Below are positions 15,601 to 19,281 of a stretch of 19,281 nt of DNA, one piece after another. This stretch comes from Bacteroidales bacterium UBA5621 (GTDB lineage: Bacteria > Bacteroidota > Bacteroidia > Bacteroidales > VadinHA17). Position 1 is the stretch's first letter; each line of letters opens with the position of its first letter. The stretch is from NCBI GenBank assembly GCA_002424525.1, contig DIKJ01000047.1:41742-61022 (forward strand), in the 5' to 3' direction. The translations under genes were made by a program, and so were the position numbers. Below the pieces are notes generated by a model. The model had not been told where the DNA came from, ran no database searches, and worked only from the letters and a program-made list of their open reading frames with translations.

Positions 15601-16695
15601 TCAAACCAATTTCTGTATTATCTTCCTCATCTCCCCGTACTGCTCCTCCATACTCTCAACCAGCCTGAACTGTGCCCTGGCCCTCTGAAGATTATGGTGC
15701 TCGTGATGGATCTTGAAATAGTTATCCCCATCCAGATAATCCGTCAGAAAACGAAGGGCAATAATGAAAGTTATAAGCCTGGGAGCAAATGCCAGATAAT
15801 CCTTTTCAACTTCATTCAGGGTATTCCGCGTCTCAGACAGATATCCCTCAGCGTATGCTTCGAACAATTTTATATCCATTCTAACCCTTGAGAGTTCCTT
15901 CTCATCCTCAGCAGCTATATTGGCTGCCGTTCTGATCGCGTCGCCAAAATCATAGTGCACATACCCCGGCATTACCGTGTCCAGGTCAATAACACAGAGC
16001 GCCTTGTCATCCTTATCAAGCAGTATGTTATTGAACTTAGTATCATTATGTGTTATCCTGACAGGAATCTTCCCCTCCCTGCCCAGCTTAAGGATGATCT
16101 TCATCTCTTCGGCTCTCTGAAAGACAAACTCAACTTCGTCAGACACTTTGGCAGCCCTGCCGGCAGGATCTTCCTTCAAAATGCGGCTGAAAGTCTCAAG
16201 CCGCTTTTCAATATCGTGGAAGAATGGAATCGTATCAGAAAGGGGAGCGCCCGGAAGGTCTGAAAGCATTGCCTGGAAGCGGCCTATGGCTTTGCCTCCT
16301 TCAAATGCTTTGCCTGGAGTATCCACTATATTATAGGACCGGTGATCCGAAATAAAAATGTACATCCTCCAGTAGTTGCCTTCCCTGTCCTGGATCCAGC
16401 TTCTGCCATCCTTTGCAGGTATCAGGGTAAGACATTCCCGTTTAGGATCGGAACCCGGCATTGCCGATAACTTCAGGTTCAGGTGCCTCGTAACCCTTTC
16501 AATGTTATCCTGAAGCTCCGGAATATTTTTGAAAATTTTATTGTTAAGCCGCTGGAGAATATAATCATCTCTGTCAGACTCTGCAGTCACGATCCTGAAA
16601 GTATCATGAATATGCCCGCTGCCGAATGGTCCGCCATTCAGGAATGTGCCGCCGGCAGAAAAACATTCAAATATATCCTTCAGATTATACTCCAT
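15601..16695 (-). CDS. Aminoglycoside-phosphotransferase-fold sugar kinase, NahK-like
   Basis: A 364-residue cytoplasmic kinase with the APH/choline-kinase fold. ITHNDTKFNNILLD (214-227) carries the catalytic Asp (D218) and the metal-binding Asn (N223), CVIDLDTVMPG (234-244) carries the second metal-binding Asp pair, and DFGDAIR (249-255) follows. The early part has GGPFGSGHIHDTFRI (21-35) and ILQRLNNKIFKNI (46-58), which resemble N-acetylhexosamine 1-kinase (NahK) and its Bacteroidota relatives. The expected reaction is ATP-dependent anomeric phosphorylation of an N-acetylhexosamine or related sugar. Its ATG is separated by one base from the stop codon of the upstream sugar permease, so the two are surely co-transcribed and probably translationally coupled. 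Such proteins are sometimes labelled mucin desulfatase in databases, which the motifs here do not support. Exact substrate is uncertain. Confidence 0.86.
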   Translation of the reverse strand: MEYNLKDIFECFSAGGTFLNGGPFGSGHIHDTFRIVTAESDRDDYILQRLNNKIFKNIPELQDNIERVTRHLNLKLSAMPGSDPKRECLTLIPAKDGRSWIQDREGNYWRMYIFISDHRSYNIVDTPGKAFEGGKAIGRFQAMLSDLPGAPLSDTIPFFHDIEKRLETFSRILKEDPAGRAAKVSDEVEFVFQRAEEMKIILKLGREGKIPVRITHNDTKFNNILLDKDDKALCVIDLDTVMPGYVHYDFGDAIRTAANIAAEDEKELSRVRMDIKLFEAYAEGYLSETRNTLNEVEKDYLAFAPRLITFIIALRFLTDYLDGDNYFKIHHEHHNLQRARAQFRLVESMEEQYGEMRKIIQKLV

Positions 16696-16696
16696 T

Positions 16697-18037
16697 CTAT
16701 TTTCCTGCCTTGTATCCTATAAATGCGTAGTACATTATTACAAAGTACGCCGGAACACATATCCAGTATGCTGTCTGTGTTGAAAAGAGATCGGCGAATT
16801 TCCCGTAGATAAGAGGTAGAATTGCTCCTCCTGCAATCGCCATGATCAACATGGCAGAACCTGTTTTCGTGAATCTTCCCAGACCTGAAATTGCCAGGGG
16901 CCACATTGCCGGCCATACAAGGGCATTGGCCAGTCCGAGAAGTGCGACAAACAGAACGGTAACCGGCAGGACAAGATCAAGAGGTTTGAAAGTAACAAGA
17001 TCGATGAAAGGCATCGTGAAAACAAGATGAGACGGTGTCAGAATAGCTCCGAGCGAAAATATAACACCAAGTATAGTACATATTTTAAGTGCATTACCCT
17101 GGGTCAGGTACTTCGGTATGAGGGCAATTCCCGCCAGATAACCAATTATCATGGCCACCAGTGTAAGTGAAGTAAAATATTTTGCCGAATCCATGGCAAC
17201 GCCGAGCGATTGTCCATATCTGATAATGGTGTCGCCTGCTATAACTTCCACACCGACATAAAAGAAAAGTGCAACAACCCCGAGAATAAGATGCGGGAAC
17301 TGCCAGATGCTGGTCTTGTGAATGTTTGCTTCACCCACTGCATCATCTTCAGCTTCCGTGTCAACTTCCGGGAGATGGGCAAAGCGAAGCAGTAGGCCCA
17401 GAAGAACAAGTATCCCGGCCATAACTATGTATGGCATAATGACCCTGTGCGCCATCTCATCGAGTATAACGGCACGCGATAATGCATCGGCAGCCTGGGC
17501 AAGCCTTTCGTCAAGGATATGTGAATCTTTCAGTATTATGCTGGCAAGGATCACCGGGGCAATGGCACCGGCAAATTTATTTGCTATCCCCATGATGCTG
17601 ATCCTCTTGGCAGCACTTTCCGGGGGACCTATTATCGTTATATAGGGATTTGAAGCGGTCTGAAGCAGAGCCAGTCCTGTACCCATAACAAAAAGCCCGG
17701 AGAGGAACAAAGGGTAACTTCTCACGAGCGCTGCCGGGATGAAGACAAGCGAACCGACCGCCATCACCCATAACCCGAGCGACATTCCGTTTTTAAACCC
17801 TGTCTTTTTCAGCACGGCTGAAGATGGCAGAGCCATGACAAAATAGGAGATGTAAAATGCAAACGTTACAAAATAGGCCTGAAAATCATTCAGCTCACAG
17901 GCAGTTCTTAAGAATGGAATGAGTATCCCGTTGAGCCATGTGACAAAACCGAAAATGAAAAAGAACAGACCAATAATGGTTATTGAAAAAATATAATCTT
18001 TTCTGCTGATCTGGTGCGACGATGTACTGCTGGTCAT
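16697..18037 (-). CDS. Sugar MFS transporter, FucP/GluP/NagP family
   Basis: A 446-residue inner-membrane sugar:proton symporter. The family pattern is clear in the first third: FFFIFGFVTWLNGILIPFLR (about 20-39), then FQAYFVTFAFYISYFVMALPSS (about 48-69) and LALLQTASNPYITIIGP (about 121-137). The length and helix pattern fit the fucose/glucose/galactose group that also includes the N-acetylglucosamine permease NagP. The substrate within that group is open; the tightly coupled NahK-like kinase downstream points to an N-acetylhexosamine or a hexose. It is the first gene of a two-gene operon with a consensus promoter 41 bp upstream of the ATG. In Bacteroidota such a permease would take up sugars released in the periplasm by glycosidases, but none is encoded nearby. 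Confidence 0.92.
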   Translation of the reverse strand: MTSSTSSHQISRKDYIFSITIIGLFFFIFGFVTWLNGILIPFLRTACELNDFQAYFVTFAFYISYFVMALPSSAVLKKTGFKNGMSLGLWVMAVGSLVFIPAALVRSYPLFLSGLFVMGTGLALLQTASNPYITIIGPPESAAKRISIMGIANKFAGAIAPVILASIILKDSHILDERLAQAADALSRAVILDEMAHRVIMPYIVMAGILVLLGLLLRFAHLPEVDTEAEDDAVGEANIHKTSIWQFPHLILGVVALFFYVGVEVIAGDTIIRYGQSLGVAMDSAKYFTSLTLVAMIIGYLAGIALIPKYLTQGNALKICTILGVIFSLGAILTPSHLVFTMPFIDLVTFKPLDLVLPVTVLFVALLGLANALVWPAMWPLAISGLGRFTKTGSAMLIMAIAGGAILPLIYGKFADLFSTQTAYWICVPAYFVIMYYAFIGYKAGK

Positions 18038-18077
18038 AACCTCGGGTTTAAGTTTAATAATGCGATCCTGATGGAGT

Positions 18078-18109
18078 CAAATCTAATCTTTTTCTGATTT
18101 GCAACCAAA
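18078..18109 (-). promoter_or_regulatory. Bacteroidota promoter for the permease-kinase operon
   Basis: On the minus strand, TTTG (18109-18106) and TAGATTTG (18085-18078) are separated by 20 bp, an exact match to TTTG/TAnnTTTG. The start of transcription would be near 18071, about 34 bases before the ATG. The upstream TTTG is itself part of a second TATTTTTG (18113-18106) that lacks its own partner. Confidence 0.7.
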
Positions 18110-18149
18110 AATAAATATTTGTTTTAAAATAATTCTATAAGTCAGGAAC

Positions 18150-18243
18150 TAACCAGCAACTTTTACCCGCCGAAGCCTCCTTTGGCCACCGTAGCTTTAG
18201 CGAAGGTGGCGGCGAAGGCGGGCAGCAACAAGCAACCAGTAAC
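18150..18243. repeat. Compound palindrome repeat, site 2, nested form
   Basis: The left arm (18150-18179) is identical to 1599-1628 and the right arm (18211-18229) to 1629-1647. Between them are 31 extra bases (18180-18210) that contain a second inverted repeat, GCCACC (18185-18190) and GGTGGC (18205-18210). The result is a hairpin within a hairpin: outer arms CCCGCC (18166-18171) and GGCGGG (18217-18222), inner arms GCCACC/GGTGGC. It ends with CAACCAGTAAC, a remnant of the TAACCAG heptamers. It lies 9 bp beyond the stop codon of the SIS-protein gene. Confidence 0.85.
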
Positions 18244-18252
18244 TTAAGTTAA

Positions 18253-18855
18253 TTACTCACCCTGCCCTTTCAATTTCGCCCCGAGATAGCCGCCATGGTG
18301 CCGCTTTGCATAATCCCCTGCAGTGAAACCGATCTTTTCCATCATAACAACAACAAGAGCATCGCCTATTACTGTAAAAGCCGTGGTTGATGTAGTGGGA
18401 GTGAGGCCAAGCGGACAAACCTCCTTCGGTCCTCCTGTTGAAAGGAAGCAGTCGGCTTTCTTTGCCAGAGGGCTTTCCGGATTGCCGGTAATGACGATGA
18501 CAGGGATAGTCGGGAAAAGATTGTTTTTCAGATCTATCAGCTCTGTTATCTCCCTTGTCATGCCGGAATTGGAGATTGCCATCAGCACATCATTCTTCTG
18601 AAGAATGCCCAGGTCACCGTGCTGAGCCTCACTTGGATGAAGAAAAATAGCAGGAGTACCAGTCGAACTGAATGTTGTTGCTATGTTATCCGCAATCTGA
18701 CCCGCCTTTCCCAGGCCGCTCGTTATAAGCTTTCCATTCATGGTGTGAACATGCCTGTAAATGATATCAATGGCTTTTTCAAAATTATCAGTCACAGGGA
18801 TACTCTTAATGGCAGCTGCCTCATGCTCAAGTATCCCTTTTATTTTATCTTTCAT
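18253..18855 (-). CDS. kdsD: Single-domain SIS protein, arabinose-5-phosphate isomerase type
   Basis: A 200-residue cytoplasmic sugar-phosphate isomerase, likely converting ribulose 5-phosphate to arabinose 5-phosphate, the first step towards Kdo in lipopolysaccharide. The SIS fold shows ITSGLGKAG (44-52), SSTGTPAIFLHPSEAQHGDL (63-82), ISNSGMTREI (94-103), GGPKEVCPLGLTPTTSTTAF (141-160) and YAKRHHGGYLGAKL (182-195). K50, E102, E145 and H186 align with the residues reported as catalytic in E. coli KdsD. The two CBS domains of the E. coli enzyme (about 320 residues) are absent, as in the single-domain enzyme known from Bacteroides fragilis. A longer reading frame begins at a TTG at 18891, but that would place the promoter's -7 element inside the coding region, so the ATG at 18855 is preferred. 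Another SIS sugar-phosphate isomerase is possible but less likely. Confidence 0.88.
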   Translation of the reverse strand: MKDKIKGILEHEAAAIKSIPVTDNFEKAIDIIYRHVHTMNGKLITSGLGKAGQIADNIATTFSSTGTPAIFLHPSEAQHGDLGILQKNDVLMAISNSGMTREITELIDLKNNLFPTIPVIVITGNPESPLAKKADCFLSTGGPKEVCPLGLTPTTSTTAFTVIGDALVVVMMEKIGFTAGDYAKRHHGGYLGAKLKGQGE

Positions 18856-18879
18856 GATTGTTTGTACGTTAGTTGTTGC

Positions 18880-18909
18880 CAAAGGTATCAAAAAACGTGC
18901 TTGGTAAAA
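18880..18909 (-). promoter_or_regulatory. Promoter for the SIS isomerase gene
   Basis: On the minus strand TACCTTTG (18887-18880) is an exact TAnnTTTG element. The upstream element is weak (TTTT at 18909-18906, about 18 bp before it). Transcription would start near 18873, about 18 bases before the ATG at 18855. This supports the shorter protein. Confidence 0.55.
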
Positions 18910-18959
18910 TCTGTTTTATCTTTTACCGGCTTTCCGTTTTCATTTTATTAAAGTAATTT

Positions 18960-18967
18960 TATTTTTG
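18960..18967 (+). promoter_or_regulatory. -7 element for the transporter at the right edge
   Basis: TATTTTTG is an exact TAnnTTTG match 24 bp before the ATG at 18992. No clean TTTG lies 17-23 bp further upstream. It is divergent from the SIS gene promoter in the 136-bp spacer between the two genes. Confidence 0.45.
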
Positions 18968-18991
18968 TATACCGTCATTAAATCAAATCAG

Positions 18992-19281
18992 ATGTCAGGT
19001 TATTCTTCAACCGCTGATGCAGAGCCCGGGCTATCACCCCGCAGCTCGCAGCCGTATGTAGTTGCTGCAGCATTCTTTTCCCTTCTGGCAATTGTCGGAT
19101 TCGCACTCTACGGATTGCCTTTCTTCTACGATTTCTTTATCGAAGAATTCGGATGGTCGAGGACCATCGTGACGTCGGGTAATGCCCTGGGAAAGCTGCT
19201 TGTTGCTCCCCTTTTCGGGTTTATAGCAGGATGGATAATCGACCGTTACGGACCGCGGAGGATGATGATGGCCGGTGCCCT
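18992..19281 (+). CDS. MFS transporter, N-terminal part (cut by window edge)
   Basis: The frame from the ATG at 18992 stays open to the edge for 96 codons. A polar start of about 20 residues is followed by a first membrane helix (YVVAAAFFSLLAIVGFALYG), then LPFFYDFFIEEFGWSRTIVT and GNALGKLLVAPLFGFIAGWI. The MFS loop motif GFIAGWIIDRYGPRRMM closes the visible part. The FFxxEFGWSR stretch after helix 1 is typical of MFS members related to monocarboxylate and oxalate/formate carriers. Substrate cannot be judged from a quarter of the protein. Confidence 0.85.
   Translation, partial: MSGYSSTADAEPGLSPRSSQPYVVAAAFFSLLAIVGFALYGLPFFYDFFIEEFGWSRTIVTSGNALGKLLVAPLFGFIAGWIIDRYGPRRMMMAGA

Noticed and set aside
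15374..15688. Plus-strand open frames encoding STLYALR-type peptides over the repeat spacer
   Set aside because: They arise because the heptamer TCTACGC has no stop codon on this strand in any frame; they overlap the kinase gene end and show no protein-like composition.
18892..18991. Possible RNA gene or operator between the isomerase and the edge transporter
   Set aside because: The spacer is explained by two divergent promoters; no strong inverted repeat or RNA structure was seen.

Overview
The window looks like a chromosomal segment of a Bacteroidota (Bacteroidetes) bacterium, most likely a member of the Bacteroidales. The reasons are a SusC/RagA-type TonB-linked receptor directly followed by a RagB/SusD lipoprotein, promoters of the Bacteroidota form (TTTG about 19-20 bp before TAnnTTTG), A-rich leaders without clear Shine-Dalgarno sequences, and a phosphate transporter fused to a PhoU-like domain as is common in this phylum. 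The order-level placement is inference. No rRNA, tRNA, CRISPR array, transposase or phage gene was seen.

Layout. 1-2010: an MFS transporter resembling the MFSD1 subfamily, then a small cupin whose whole leader is repeat DNA. 2011-4272 (minus): a PiT phosphate transporter with a PhoU-like tail, divergent from a PepD-type aminoacyl-histidine dipeptidase (4475-5932). 6007-9713 (minus): a three-gene acyl-CoA carboxylase operon (carboxyltransferase, biotin carboxylase, biotin carrier) behind a near-perfect promoter. 10089-14716 (plus): a SusC/SusD outer-membrane uptake pair closed by a strong terminator, with no glycoside hydrolase or regulator beside it. 14799-15413 (minus): a conserved-looking hypothetical protein, possibly with a transglutaminase/papain-like fold. 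15601-18037 (minus): a FucP-family sugar permease and a NahK-like sugar kinase separated by one base, a probable take-up-and-phosphorylate unit for a hexose or N-acetylhexosamine. 18253-18855 (minus): a single-domain SIS protein of the KdsD (arabinose-5-phosphate isomerase) type. 18992 to the edge (plus): the start of another MFS transporter.

The genes are mostly metabolic and transport functions of familiar families. The most distinctive part is the intergenic DNA. Six gene ends carry short repeats or palindromes within about 13 bp of (or overlapping) a stop codon: heptamer arrays of three kinds, a 9-bp-period repeat, a nested palindrome present in two sizes, and two REP-like elements. One heptamer array lies inside the carboxylase operon between co-directed genes. 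I found no clear candidate for a wholly new protein system; the repeat pattern, a substrate-specificity residue in the carboxyltransferase, and the transglutaminase-like hypothetical protein are the best leads.
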